From the NCBI GenBank assembly GCA_028673005.1, contig CM054116.1, forward strand, positions 147,247,173 through 147,311,172: DNA of 64,000 nucleotides. The letters are read 5' to 3'. A program made the position numbers and the translations under genes. The DNA comes from Tanypteryx hageni. Taxonomy: Eukaryota > Arthropoda > Insecta > Odonata > Petaluridae. The notes beneath the pieces are model-generated. The model was not told where the DNA came from. It saw only the letters and a list, made by a program, of their open reading frames with translations, and ran no database searches. Shown piece after piece: positions 21,598 to 31,566 of the stretch; within the stretch, counting starts at the first letter, position 1, and every line of letters begins with the position of its first letter.

Positions 21598-22033
21598 CCC
21601 AACTCACTCTACCTCCCCAACCCAACCCAACCCACCCACCCAACCTAATCCACTCTCCCACCCACCTGACTCTCCCCCGCCACCCAACCACACCCAACCC
21701 AACCAACCCACCCACCCAACACAACCAATCCACCCACCCACACAACCCAACCAACCCACCCAACCCAACCATCCACCCAACCCATCCATCCAACCAACCC
21801 AACCACCCACTCAACCCAATCCATCCTCCCACCCAACCCAATCCACCCTCCCACCCAACTCACTCTCCACCACCCACCCACCCATTCACCTCACAAAACC
21901 CAACCCACCCACCCAACCCAACCCAATCCACCCTCCCACCCAACTCACTCTCCACCACCCACCCACCCATTCACCTCACAAAACCCAACCCACCCACCCA
22001 ACCCAACCCAACCACCCACCCAACCCAACCCCT
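21598..22033. repeat. C-rich CCCAACCCACC satellite with an 85-bp duplication
   Basis: About 435 bases made of CCCAACC, CCCACC, ATCC and ACTC words with almost no G on the plus strand. Within it, 21841-21925 and 21926-22010 are near-identical 85-bp tandem copies (start ATCCACCCTCCCACCCAACT). The 218-codon Pro/Thr/His-rich ORF across it is a composition artefact. It is not the TTAGG insect telomere repeat. Confidence 0.9.
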
Positions 22034-25000
22034 GGACGCCCCACGACACCTTTCGGCCGACGAACTGCCGCTGCGTATTTTTATTGGTAGTTGGCGGGAT
22101 CCATGCTCGAATACCCATTTCGAGAAATTCCGTCTTTCGAGGTGAAGTTTAATAGCGTTTACCTTGCCTTTCTTCGAGAGTTTGGCGTCAATAAGGGCGC
22201 CATCGTATAATTAGCGTAATCCTTAGCGGCGCCTTCGCATCCAACCGCGCTCTCAGCAGCAAACAACGTTCCTCTATACGGTGCTCCATGGATGATTCAA
22301 CAAACCAATTATGTGAACATTTCCTTATTTAACAATTTGGATCCTGCATTTTGTTCGTGGTATTTCCTAGATGCTTCATTTTTTTCATTGACGTCGCCTT
22401 TAAAGTTGATTTATTCTCTTAAATTGGTTCCTTCCATCGGCATATTATATTTCGTTACGCTGCGGCTCATTGTTGTGATTTGATCATCCGGTTATCCGGA
22501 TCCACCACCATGGAAACAGAGAATGAGAGAGAGAGGCGATACTTACGCCTCTTGCCATGGAAGGCGAATTTGGTGAATTTTTTCCTTTGAATGCAAAAAA
22601 GGCGAATGTAGAAAACTTGAAATATATCACGAAAAGGATATAAATATGTGATTGGGACGCATCTTATCACAGAAGCTCAAAGAGTGGATCAGATAACTGG
22701 AAAATTCTCCGCTACTCAGAACATAAGAGCGCCAGTGACGCAAGGGCTGACGCAAAATAAACTCATCCCGTCTTCATCGGATAACGTTGAGCGCGGAAAT
22801 TTTTGTTCTGACGTCGGTTCCGATTTCGAAGTGAAAAAACAACAAATACAAATTCTTCATACTTTTATGATAGATATTGTTACATAAATCTTTTAAAATA
22901 CCGCTCAATTAGCCCGTAACGGCTCCGATATTCATCATAATGTACACAATTTGAAAGGTCTCGATTGTATTTTCCACATCGCGCTATCTTCCTTTCTTGG
23001 TTGCCATTTAAAAATAGCTTCGTGAATATCTACTCACATTCAAACGAATATGGATGATTTACCTATTTATTTTTTAATTCTTAAACAAAAATATGAATTT
23101 CTATTCCTTGAACTTTATCTTGCAGTCTATTGATGAAAAAACGCCGAAAGCAAGTAAGTGTGACGGATACTCCATTTCGCGAAAACAAATTTTTAAAACC
23201 TACGTTCTTCTAGAAGTTTCTCAATTCCAGCTGCACTTATTGTAGCTGTTTAATTTTCCCAAAAATGGTTGGAGCCCAAAGCTGTCGCTTCCCATTTCAG
23301 GATTCTGGCGTGAAGTCTTTCCTCGACGCTGAACATGTCTCCTCCACTCCCGTCACCTATTGCTAAGCTTAATACGATTTCTTTATTTACTGAGTCTCCC
23401 AGCGCAATGTAACCATTCGCTGTCCTTTGATAGACCGTGGCTAGGTAATATGTAATTCCAATCTAATTAATCGCGTCTCTCAGATAATATGTTCATTTAG
23501 TTTCACTTGCGTTATTTTCGAATTCGCTAGTCCATAATTGATAACATTCGGTAGGATCCGCTGCACCTCCGAGACTTCTTTCTTAGTAAATGCCCTCTTC
23601 TACAAAAACTGCTCCGTTAACTATTGTCCTGGCATAATATTCGGATTACCTCAGTTTATAATCATTATCAAAATCCGGGAGACCAATTCGGATGATTATA
23701 CATATATTATTTGTACGGAAAAAGAGTAAGAATGGCAAATGAAAAATATCGAGAGGAACGCAATAATTTAAACCAAGTCCTGGATTTAACTTGAACAGAT
23801 GAGGGCGATGGAAGGATTAATTGAACTCGTATCTCGTAAAAAAGAAAATAAAACGCTACATGGTCAACTTCAAAAGGCGCGAGTCATATTCTGCGAACGG
23901 TGACGAAGATACCGTTTGAATTCTATTGAGAATGATAGAGTCCCTCATAACAACAGACTATTGCTACCTAGAAAGAAAGATTTATAATCAAACGGCAAAG
24001 TATTTTCTGCCAGTACGGGCTCGCTCCTCATTCAACGATCATAAGGGGACATACATTGTGTGCGTTTATACCAAAATACCTGAAAATATCTTCTTATCGA
24101 AGGCTATCGACAACAACGCCCTGTCGTGCTCACTGGATCGATAGTCAACCGAGACGATTATTATCGGAACTCGAGTGACGAATCAACGAGATCAGATTCT
24201 GGGAAAAGAGCCAAGGTAGCAAAGGCGTACTCTGAAGATAGGAAGAGACAATAACAATTCACGGAAAAGTCCTCACGACCGATTCTATTCCAAGGAACGC
24301 TTATCTGCTTCTAACAACTCATTCACCCAAGGTCAAAGAATGGCACAGCTAGTGCATTCTGTGGTGCATCGTACAATTCATCAGCCGTCTCGTTTCTTGC
24401 CACGACCATGAACCAGCTATGGACGCTCAGAGTCTGGCGCCTTCCCGCTCCAAATCTCTTTCAACAACAACACTATTGACTCCTCATTCAAATGCGTGTT
24501 CGTTCGTCCTAATCGACCAAATCAATGCCGGGATAATTGACTTCAGGATACCCAACGGGTACCGGAACAGATTTCTAGATTGATCCGTTTAGCAGGGATA
24601 ATGGTGACGGATTGTAAGGGATGATTTGGGTCATTTCCACCTATGAATCTGTCGACTTGTTTGCTAATTTTAAGACCTAAATATTAATACTCGTATTATT
24701 TTGCGATGATCAACTCGGGTTCCGTGTAATTTTGGCTGGATCTGGAATCTCGAATCCGTTCTCTCACAGCTCGCTTGTCCAAACCGTATCTCGCGGAAAC
24801 TACGTCACCTGCGAGATACCTCGATGTTGCTCGCGAAGCGGATCAAGTTCCAAGTAGCAACAGAAAGGAGGAATTGCCATAAACTCCGATCTCGTGTCTA
24901 ATTGTATAAGACTGGTTGAAAAGGCTCACGGTCGAGCAGGAAACTTTGTCGTGCTTCCGATGTCACCTATCTAGTGCGTCTTGTACAACTTTGCGTAAAA

Positions 25001-25560
25001 TGGAAACTTACTCACAAATTGAATAGCGCGCTGGAATGTCAGCATTTTTTTCGTATGTTATCGAAAAATGCGTTTGTTCAGCAATTTGTTAACTGGCAGT
25101 TAACTAAGAAACGAAAATGGCCAAACTTTTCCCCTGGATCTAATGCAGCCTTCGTGAGAGCTGTATATCTCTTGGCGTGGTAACGATTGAATTTGCATTG
25201 AGGGTAGTGGAAATGGGAAAACGTTGTTGCAGAAAGTACTACTCTAGCTCTTACCGCTCCTAAGATACAAAGAGATTAACATATTCGTTCATACTAACAT
25301 CTACATCTAGATGTAAATTAAAAAATCCGTTTTCATTACAAGTATTACATATCGCTATGCTACGAAAATAAACCATAAAACCTTTGCTTTTTTGTAACGG
25401 TGCTAATAGATCATCATATATTTACGGCTAATTTGGTTTGCTATATTATGCTTATATCATATGTCCTTGCATAATTCTCGTATTATTTGCTGGAAGGCAA
25501 CTCAGAAATTGCATATACCACGGGAGGGTATGAGCCACAGATCCCCCTCATTGCACATCA
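22034..25560. other. 3.5-kb unassigned stretch
   Basis: ORFs of 62-79 codons only, none with a recognised motif. 23740-24330 has codon-like stretches in changing frames (for example near 23926-24144) and could be an old decayed coding sequence, but I could not place it in a family. Confidence 0.4.
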
Positions 25561-25564
25561 GCTA

Positions 25565-25597
25565 CTGATGATGAGAGCATTGCTCTCGAAATACGTA
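25565..25597 (+). ncRNA. Hammerhead-ribozyme-like core with perfect stem II
   Basis: CTGATGA at 25565-25571, T, a perfect 6-bp stem GAGAGC-ATT-GCTCTC (25573-25587), GAAA at 25588-25591, then TACGTA, a short self-complementary stem III candidate. This is the best-preserved hammerhead core in the window. No Penelope RT is adjacent. Cleavage site and stem I are not proven. Confidence 0.6.
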
Positions 25598-25713
25598 TTT
25601 CGTATGTTTACCTCATTATTAGAGATCTTGTGAGTGTTTTCAAGTGCTTGGGTGCGTTATTGCTTTGTCTGTCGCTGCCTGACGGCAGATAAACCTACAG
25701 GCAACCGTGTGCG

Positions 25714-26033
25714 ATACTAGGTCCCTGGCGCGGTTTAATTTCTCGTAAACCTAGTATTATTTCCCACCCCTTTTTCCTTTTTTTCCCTTTTCCTTTTGAT
25801 GTGTACGTGTGCGTGTGTTTGTGGTTGCCTAGTAGGTCCCTGTCGTGGTCGTACGGACTCGCAAACCTTCTAGCAACGGTGTGATTTTCGGGTCCCAGGC
25901 GCTGATTAATATTTCGCAAACCCGGTTCCTTTTTATCCTTTTTCCATCTTAAGGATTAGTGCTTGTGCGATTGAGTGAGGAAATGTGTTACTTCAGGTCA
26001 CTGGCGTGGAGTAACACCACTTAAACCTGTAAG
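25714..26033 (+). repeat. Four related stem-loops with 26-27 nt loops and covarying outer stems
   Basis: Stems: 25714-25722/25749-25757 (ATACTAGGT/ACCTAGTAT); 25834-25837/25865-25868 (AGGT/ACCT, extended outwards by CTAG/CTAG and GTTG/CAAC); 25889-25893/25920-25924 (CGGGT/ACCCG); 25994-25998/26025-26029 (CAGGT/ACCTG, extended by CTT/AAG after a one-base bulge). The loops are 26, 27, 26 and 26 nt. They begin CCCTGG, CCCTGT, CCCAGG and CACTGG, and end GTAA, GCAA, GCAA and TTAA. Copies 1 and 3 also share the preceding CAAC(C/G)GTGTG, at a period of about 172 bases. Confidence 0.6.
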
Positions 26034-26040
26034 TTTGTAT

Positions 26041-27225
26041 TTTATTTTCTTTGTCTTTTCACCTCCTTTCCATTTTTTCCCCTTTTTCCTGTGTCTCTAA
26101 TTTTTGAACTTTACGGTTAAGAAGTTAGACTTCTCATTTAACATCTATTTCGCCGCAGTCTCCACCATTACCTATCTACAATATGATGTTGCTTTTGCCG
26201 AGAAACATTCTTAAAAAAAATAATTTGCGAGTTCAGTGTAAAGACTTTTATACATTCGTTGATGCCAATTAAGGGAAAAACATTAACGATATAACTATCA
26301 CAATAATATTTTAGACGTCAAAAAACTATCTAATACTTTGTATCATTTGATTTATTTCATCACTGTACTACATATTCTCTTTATTTAACATAAAAATATA
26401 TAGTGAAATAAATTGGACTTTATTATTGAGCGCTCTATCAACAGTCTTACCTCAAATCCTGATTCAAATGTTTTTTCCAATCTGCCAAATATTTTACAAA
26501 TAGCAAATAATTATGAATATTTAATCCCTCTTCAATTTTTAGTAACGATTGCTAATTTATGTGCACCTTTTTTATACCATTATACATCAATTGAAGTTTA
26601 CTAACCTGTAGCAAAAGACGAATGAGCCAAGAGCAAGAGAGAGGAACGATCCTTTCTGGATAACTTTAAGAAAAAGACTGCCAAAAGATTGGGTTGTGCA
26701 TAGGGAGAACGGGTGGAAGTGCACACAACAAGGTCATCTATAGGAAAAACCCTAGAAAGGATCGAGAAACATTTGTTTCCGAAATACACTCCAAGGGGTT
26801 TATGAGTGGAAGGGGTATAAATCGATTAGCGGGCTTCTTCAAACGACTACCGAAATTCCTTTCTTCCGAACCTTGTCTAACAGGGGTCGAGGCATTCTCA
26901 GCAGGGCATATCCATGACCTTATCTGTATAGAAAGGCTCGTGGAATATCCCACCATTAGGTCGGCAAATATAATCTCAAAAACCTCAAAAGGGCTAAGAA
27001 ACACGTGTTATCAAAACTACCCTAGGACCTCGCGGTTACCTTATTGTCCAGAGTAGAAGCGTGATCTTTTCAATAAGACGCATATTTGAGTCCCACTGTT
27101 AATGCAAGCCCAGAAAAGGAACGAAATCGTAGGTAATAATACTGCGAAAAAAGTGAACAGAAACGACTTAAATATTATAATTCAGAGAAGGTTTTTGTAC
27201 GTATACTTTTCCATTTTATAGGAAA
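26041..27225. other. Unassigned stretch with one 120-codon ORF
   Basis: The ORF at 26694-27056 (plus) is open for 120 codons, with a slightly higher GC than its surroundings, but has no recognisable domain. A shorter antisense ORF covers the same bases. No splice-flanked exon pattern was identified. Confidence 0.35.
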
Positions 27226-27312
27226 ATCGACGCTTATTGACGACTATTCATTTTCGTCGATTTTGAAAATTTTAAAAATCGACGTTTTTCGATTTAAATC
27301 GAATCCTGCCAA
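27226..27312. repeat. ATCGATTTT-rich palindromic cluster, possible hAT end
   Basis: Repeated ATCGACG / CGTCGAT words (TCGACGCTTATTGACGAC, CGTCGATTTTG, ATCGACGTTTTTCGAT) end in GATTTAAATCGAATCCTGCC. The reverse complement begins GGCAGGATTCGATTTAAATC, of the form of a hAT terminal region. Confidence 0.4.
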
Positions 27313-27349
27313 GCCTAATTATAAGCTATATGAAGGTCTTCATGTCAAG

Positions 27350-27810
27350 TGGTCGTTATTCTAGTCCGATTTAACCAAAATTAGAATGGGCAGATAAATT
27401 TTAGCAAAACTCCCCAATACCAAATTTCATCAAAATACGTCCAGCGGTTCTCGATTTGTAAAATTTTTAATTAATATTTTTTTTTAAACGAACAAAATAA
27501 CATCGAAAATCGTATAATTACGTATATCTGTGAATTTCATTTTCTGTAAATTTATCGTAAACCTTACGTTTTACGGGAAAAAATGATTTAACAAATATGT
27601 GTATTTAATTATTTTATTGAACTTTTGTTTGCTCAGATGAGTATTAACGCGATGCTGGCGAAATACGTTGTAAAATACATATAGCTCTTCGTATAAAGTG
27701 CTCATTATTTTGATCTGATTTTAACCAAAATTGGAATCGGTCCATAAATTTTTGCAAAACTCCCAAATTTCAAATTTCATCGAAGTCCGTTCAGTAGTTC
27801 TCGAGTTTAA
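27350..27810. repeat. Two direct copies of an approx. 110-bp repeat
   Basis: 27350-27462 and 27706-27806 share TTAACCAAAATT.GAAT, AAATTTT.GCAAAACTCCC, and CAAATTTCATC.AA.T.CGT, followed by a CAG.GGTTCTCGA / CAG.AGTTCTCGA block. They are diverged, in the same orientation, about 355 bases apart, and probably part of one decayed DNA element. Confidence 0.6.
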
Positions 27811-27954
27811 ACATGCGTTCACTTCATGCAAAGAGCGCATAAAAATTGCATATATTTCAATGTCCACTTGGGAAGGCTCTACTTTGTGGAAGGATTCCAT
27901 TTAAATGAAAAAGAAACTTGTAAATTTCCACTAAAAAGTTTAATAATCGACCGG

Positions 27955-27978
27955 TTTCGCCTGTTACAGCATCATCAG
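27955..27978 (-). ncRNA. Hammerhead-like core in Penelope 3' terminal repeat
   Basis: On the minus strand: CTGATGA (27978-27972), a hairpin with stem CTG-TAA-CAG, then GAAAC (27958-27954), followed by CGGTC, a plausible cleavage triplet GTC. Penelope-like elements are known to carry hammerheads in these repeats. Stem II is short here. Confidence 0.6.
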
Positions 27979-28256
27979 GTGACGAAAGCATGGTCGAGAG
28001 TTCTATATATATGGAGAGTAAGGTAGGACTGTTAATTGAATAATGCTAGGTAGGAGGGAGAACATACATTCAGTAATGAGTTGTGAAAATTAAAAAGATT
28101 GAATTACATAGTGAATGACAAAATTCAAACGGTTATAAACAGTAATGCGAACAAGAAAATAAAGAAAATAAAAGCAATTAACAGAAGTTACAAAAAGTCG
28201 TTAAATTACAAAGTAAAAGGCAATAAATTGAATAATTAGGAAAGCAGTACAGAGAA

Positions 28257-28414
28257 CAAGGGAGAGTGATTGGAGAAAACAAATTCATTAGTAAGTGAGA
28301 CATTGTCTGTAGCATCATGGATCACAATTTCCAACTGCTCTAAGATGTCCAGTCTGTTGCCCTTTGATTCGAAGTGGAGAAACTCGGGAAGGAAAGCACT
28401 GAAATGGCCGTTCT
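28257..28414 (-). pseudogene. Penelope GIY-YIG endonuclease, C-terminal piece
   Basis: Immediately after the Jockey insertion the frame resumes as NGHFSAFLPEFLHFESKGNR, then about 35 more residues to a TAA near 28257. It joins the upstream GIY-YIG piece (33490-33640) once the Jockey element and one copy of AATGGCCGTTCT are removed. Confidence 0.7.
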
Positions 28415-28554
28415 AGACTACGTGGAGAATGCGAATCCCGCTCTTCTGGGCGCGGGAGTGCCTTGCCACACTACTGCTCTTCGATGAGGCACATAAGTGG
28501 CTGAGGTTATCTTGTAGAGCACTTCTAGAGTGCACTGGGCTCACTTTAACCCTT

Positions 28555-31500
28555 TTACATAGTCCGTATGTGGGCCACGGACCGAAGTCTGGAGTTTCGG
28601 AGAAATTTATGGCCCTGAAAAGGTCCTAAATCTTCCGTCCTGGATGAGTCGGCGCCTAAGTCCGACGACGTTTGGGGGGGAAGGTCTTCTTCCAGCCCGG
28701 TGGATGATCTCGTCCGTTTGTGACGATCCCATGGTTGAGGCTTCCAGTCGGCAATGCTGCGCAGTACCGGCGTGTTTTTATCTGCGAGAGTCTGCCAAAA
28801 TTTTTCGGCGGAGGCTTTCAGCGCGTCGCTGATGGGAAGGAGGGAGAGCCAGTCGTAAATGTCTGCGACCTTTCCGCGGAGTCGCCTATGGGCAATTGTG
28901 CGGAGGCAGGATTTTTCCACTTGGGAAAGGACGGATCGGCCTCTATAGGATAGCCGGCCACTCCAGGCAGGCGAGGCGTATGACAGGCCAGGAAACACCA
29001 CCGCGCGGTAGAGATGGAGTCTGCGTCTCAGCGGAATGTCACGACTGCGGAGAAGTGGAGCCAAACTCAACTTGGCGCCAAGCGCCCTGTGAGCGACCTT
29101 CCGTGCGTGGGACTCGAAGCAGAGCCTCTTATCCAACGTCACTCCCAAGTAGGTAGCGCTGTCCTTCCACTGCGCTTCCTCGGCGCCGATTAGGATGCCG
29201 TCGGGGTCAGGGGACCGGGAGGTGGAGAAGAGGACTGTCTGCGTTTTGGTGGCGTTGACCTCTAGCTTGCAGGCGGCAAACCAGTCCAGGAGAGTGTCGG
29301 AAGCTCGTTGAAGGTATTCGGCGGCCTTCGCTTTCTTGGTGGACTTGCACAAAATGGCGGCGTCATCGGCATAAAGGGCCAAGAGGGAGTTCCAGCCGAG
29401 GTTCGCCGGAGCATCAGCCGTGAAGGTGTTGTAGAGGATCGGTCCCAATACCGAGCCTTGCGGAACCCCAGAGGCGATGGTTTTTGATGAGGAGATCGCC
29501 GATGCCCATCGCACACAAAAGGAGCGGCTGTTAAGGTAGCTCTGCAGGAGACGAATTTGCCAGGGTGGGAATCGAAAGGACTGCATCTTCCGAATCAAAC
29601 CTCTGTGCCACATGCGGTCAAAAGCTTTCGTGATATCGAAAAATACCGCTGCAATGTGGCGACCGGTGTTAAACGCGTCGGTAATAAAGTTGGACACGCG
29701 TGCGATTTGATGCGTCGTGGCAAATTCCTCCCTGAATCCAAACTGCGCGTCTGGGAGTATGTGGTTGCTGGAGAGGTGGCGTTGGAGGTGCGGCAGGATC
29801 GTCCTTTCAAAAAGTTTCCCCAGACCGTCCAGAAGGGAGATGGGCTTATATTTTGCCGGGTCTTTAGAGGCCTTTGCCTTTGGAATGCAGACAATCACTG
29901 CCTTCTTCCAGGTAGATGGGAAGTGGCCAAGGCGGATGCAGGCCGTTAAGACGAATGCCAGCCATGTGCCAAACGCGATAGAAATGTTGCGTAGAGCCTC
30001 GTTCCGAATGTTATCGGGTCCTGGGGCCTTCCTACTCTTTAGTGTTTTCAGGGCTGATCCGATGTCTGCGGAGGTTATGACCGGAGGCGACGTGTCGTCT
30101 CCGGCGTCATCGGTGCCGATGAATTTATGGCCCTGAAAAGGTCCTAATTTGGGATCAATTGAGGCGGTGAAATCTCCCTCCGGCGTTTGTGCAGCATCTT
30201 CCTCCAGCGCGCTGGCGTTACAGAAGACAGTTTGAAGGTGCTCCGCCATCATCTCCGCCTTGTCTCCTGGGGTAATGGCGGTGACTCCGTTGCGATGGAG
30301 AGGCGGGTCGTAGATGGTGTCAGCGCGCAGCGCTTTCGCCATTCGCCAAATAGAGCCGTCCTCAAGGTTGAGAGACGCAAGTTTCGCTTCCCAGGAGGAG
30401 CGTCGAAAGCGGCGAATTGAGTTCCGCAAGGAATGCTCCATTTCACGTAATTGCATTCGTAGTGCCGGGTAGCCTGTTGCCTGGTAGCGCCTCCGGATGT
30501 TGTTTTTAAGGCGGATGTCGTCCCTGATGGAGGAAGGAAGATCCAAATAATTATGGATCTTCCGCTCGCGGAGAGGCACTGCAGCAGCCGTGGCGTCTTG
30601 AATGCGACGTGTAAGCCCGGCAATGCAATCATCTACGGCAGCAGGTGAGGACAGGTCAGGCAGTTCTTCTGGTAGACTGTCCGTTAGCACGCGCCTGTAC
30701 TCCTTCCAGTCGGTGTGAGCGAAGTCCTGGGAAGTTGTTTCCGGGAGCAGCAGTGGACGAACGCCCAAGTGCGCGACTACCGGGTTGTGGTCGCTCGTCA
30801 GAATTGGGAGAGCGGAGATGTGTAGAGATGTAAGGAGGCCGCGGTGGAGAAAAATGTCCAACACGTTCCCCTCCCCTCGATGGTTGAAGTGAGTGGACTG
30901 AAAAGGGCCGGAAATGCTAACGCCCGCGTCATTCGCCCAGGCAGCAAGGCGACGGCCCCGAGTGTTAAAGTCCTTCGAGTTCCAAGAGGGATTTTTTGCG
31001 TTCAAATCTCCTCCGAGAAGAACTGGATGCCCCAAATCCGCGACTGCAGTCATGTCCTCGTGCAGCAGGTCACGCGAGAGTGAGAGGTAGCAAGAGACCA
31101 AGGTGAGGTAGCCTTTCGATGTTCTCAAGAGGACCGCAGTGGCCTCGAGGGACTTCAGGGTGGGGATGTGGAGCTCGGAGGCCTCAAGATCTTCAGAGAC
31201 GACAATGGCTGTTCCTCCTCCGGCTTTCCTTCCAGGTGCGGTAGGTCTGTCGGATCGAAAGATCCAGAAGCCAGGGATTTTCCAACTCTGGGACTCTCGG
31301 AGGTGCGTTTCCTGGAGGAGGGCAGCAGCAATGCCCTGTTTCTTCAGAAATGACGACAGCTCCGGAGTCTTTGCCAGGATATTGCCTCCGGTGTTCCAGG
31401 AGACAATGGTGGTGGGCGGCTTCCTCTGCTTAGGGGTGAATGCGAAGGAAGGCAGTGAGGTGGGATAAAACTCCTTGAAGGAGTTGCTGCTGCTGCTGAA

Positions 31501-31566
31501 TTTGTTGTTGAATGGCCATTGTGGCCGTGGTGAGGGATTGAACTGCCGCCAACAGTCCTTCGGCAA
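28555..31566 (-). CDS. Jockey ORF2: endonuclease plus reverse transcriptase
   Basis: Intact 1003-residue frame. Residues about 55-270 form an exonuclease-endonuclease-phosphatase (APE-like) domain (IVSWNTGG; QETHL; GGDLNAKNPSW; SDHNPVV near its end). RT motifs follow: KSRKAPGPDNI, WKKAVIVCIPK, FGFREE, FFDITKAFDRMWH, GVPQGSVLGPILYN and the catalytic ALYADDAAIL. A thumb/C-terminal region (YLGVTLDKRL, GLSYASPAW) and DKNTPVLRSI complete it. The protein nicks target DNA and primes cDNA synthesis there. Oddly, LGPFQGHKF occurs twice, in the linker before RT and at the very C-terminus, from an exact 26-nt DNA repeat. The start lies inside ORF1 in another frame, so the true start is uncertain. Confidence 0.9.
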   Translation of the reverse strand: MPKDCWRQFNPSPRPQWPFNNKFSSSSNSFKEFYPTSLPSFAFTPKQRKPPTTIVSWNTGGNILAKTPELSSFLKKQGIAAALLQETHLRESQSWKIPGFWIFRSDRPTAPGRKAGGGTAIVVSEDLEASELHIPTLKSLEATAVLLRTSKGYLTLVSCYLSLSRDLLHEDMTAVADLGHPVLLGGDLNAKNPSWNSKDFNTRGRRLAAWANDAGVSISGPFQSTHFNHRGEGNVLDIFLHRGLLTSLHISALPILTSDHNPVVAHLGVRPLLLPETTSQDFAHTDWKEYRRVLTDSLPEELPDLSSPAAVDDCIAGLTRRIQDATAAAVPLRERKIHNYLDLPSSIRDDIRLKNNIRRRYQATGYPALRMQLREMEHSLRNSIRRFRRSSWEAKLASLNLEDGSIWRMAKALRADTIYDPPLHRNGVTAITPGDKAEMMAEHLQTVFCNASALEEDAAQTPEGDFTASIDPKLGPFQGHKFIGTDDAGDDTSPPVITSADIGSALKTLKSRKAPGPDNIRNEALRNISIAFGTWLAFVLTACIRLGHFPSTWKKAVIVCIPKAKASKDPAKYKPISLLDGLGKLFERTILPHLQRHLSSNHILPDAQFGFREEFATTHQIARVSNFITDAFNTGRHIAAVFFDITKAFDRMWHRGLIRKMQSFRFPPWQIRLLQSYLNSRSFCVRWASAISSSKTIASGVPQGSVLGPILYNTFTADAPANLGWNSLLALYADDAAILCKSTKKAKAAEYLQRASDTLLDWFAACKLEVNATKTQTVLFSTSRSPDPDGILIGAEEAQWKDSATYLGVTLDKRLCFESHARKVAHRALGAKLSLAPLLRSRDIPLRRRLHLYRAVVFPGLSYASPAWSGRLSYRGRSVLSQVEKSCLRTIAHRRLRGKVADIYDWLSLLPISDALKASAEKFWQTLADKNTPVLRSIADWKPQPWDRHKRTRSSTGLEEDLPPQTSSDLGADSSRTEDLGPFQGHKFLRNSRLRSVAHIRTM
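28606..28631 (-). repeat. Histone-stem-loop-like 26-nt repeat, copy 1 (ORF2 end)
   Basis: On the minus strand the core GGACCTTTTCAGGGCC is followed by ATAAATT. It can fold as a 6-bp stem with a TTTC loop and one A-G mismatch, close to the metazoan histone mRNA 3' stem-loop (GGYYYUUYUNARRRCC). An identical 26-nt copy lies at 30124-30149. Confidence 0.6.
30124..30149 (-). repeat. Histone-stem-loop-like 26-nt repeat, copy 2 (ORF2 linker)
   Basis: Exact 26-nt copy of 28606-28631 in the same orientation and codon frame, encoding LGPFQGHKF between endonuclease and RT. Confidence 0.6.

Noticed and set aside
21598..22033. Possible telomeric array
   Set aside because: The words are CCCAACC and CCCACC, not the (TTAGG/CCTAA)n of insects, and they are irregular.
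21489..22145. 218-codon Pro/Thr/His-rich plus-strand ORF
   Set aside because: It is produced by the C-rich satellite; the 85-bp duplication changes frame yet stays open.
23740..24330. Decayed coding sequence (gag-like)
   Set aside because: Frame-switching stretches look vaguely coding, but no motif could be named.
29557..30136. Plus-strand ORFs of 130-139 codons
   Set aside because: Antisense shadows of the intact Jockey ORF2, with no independent motif.
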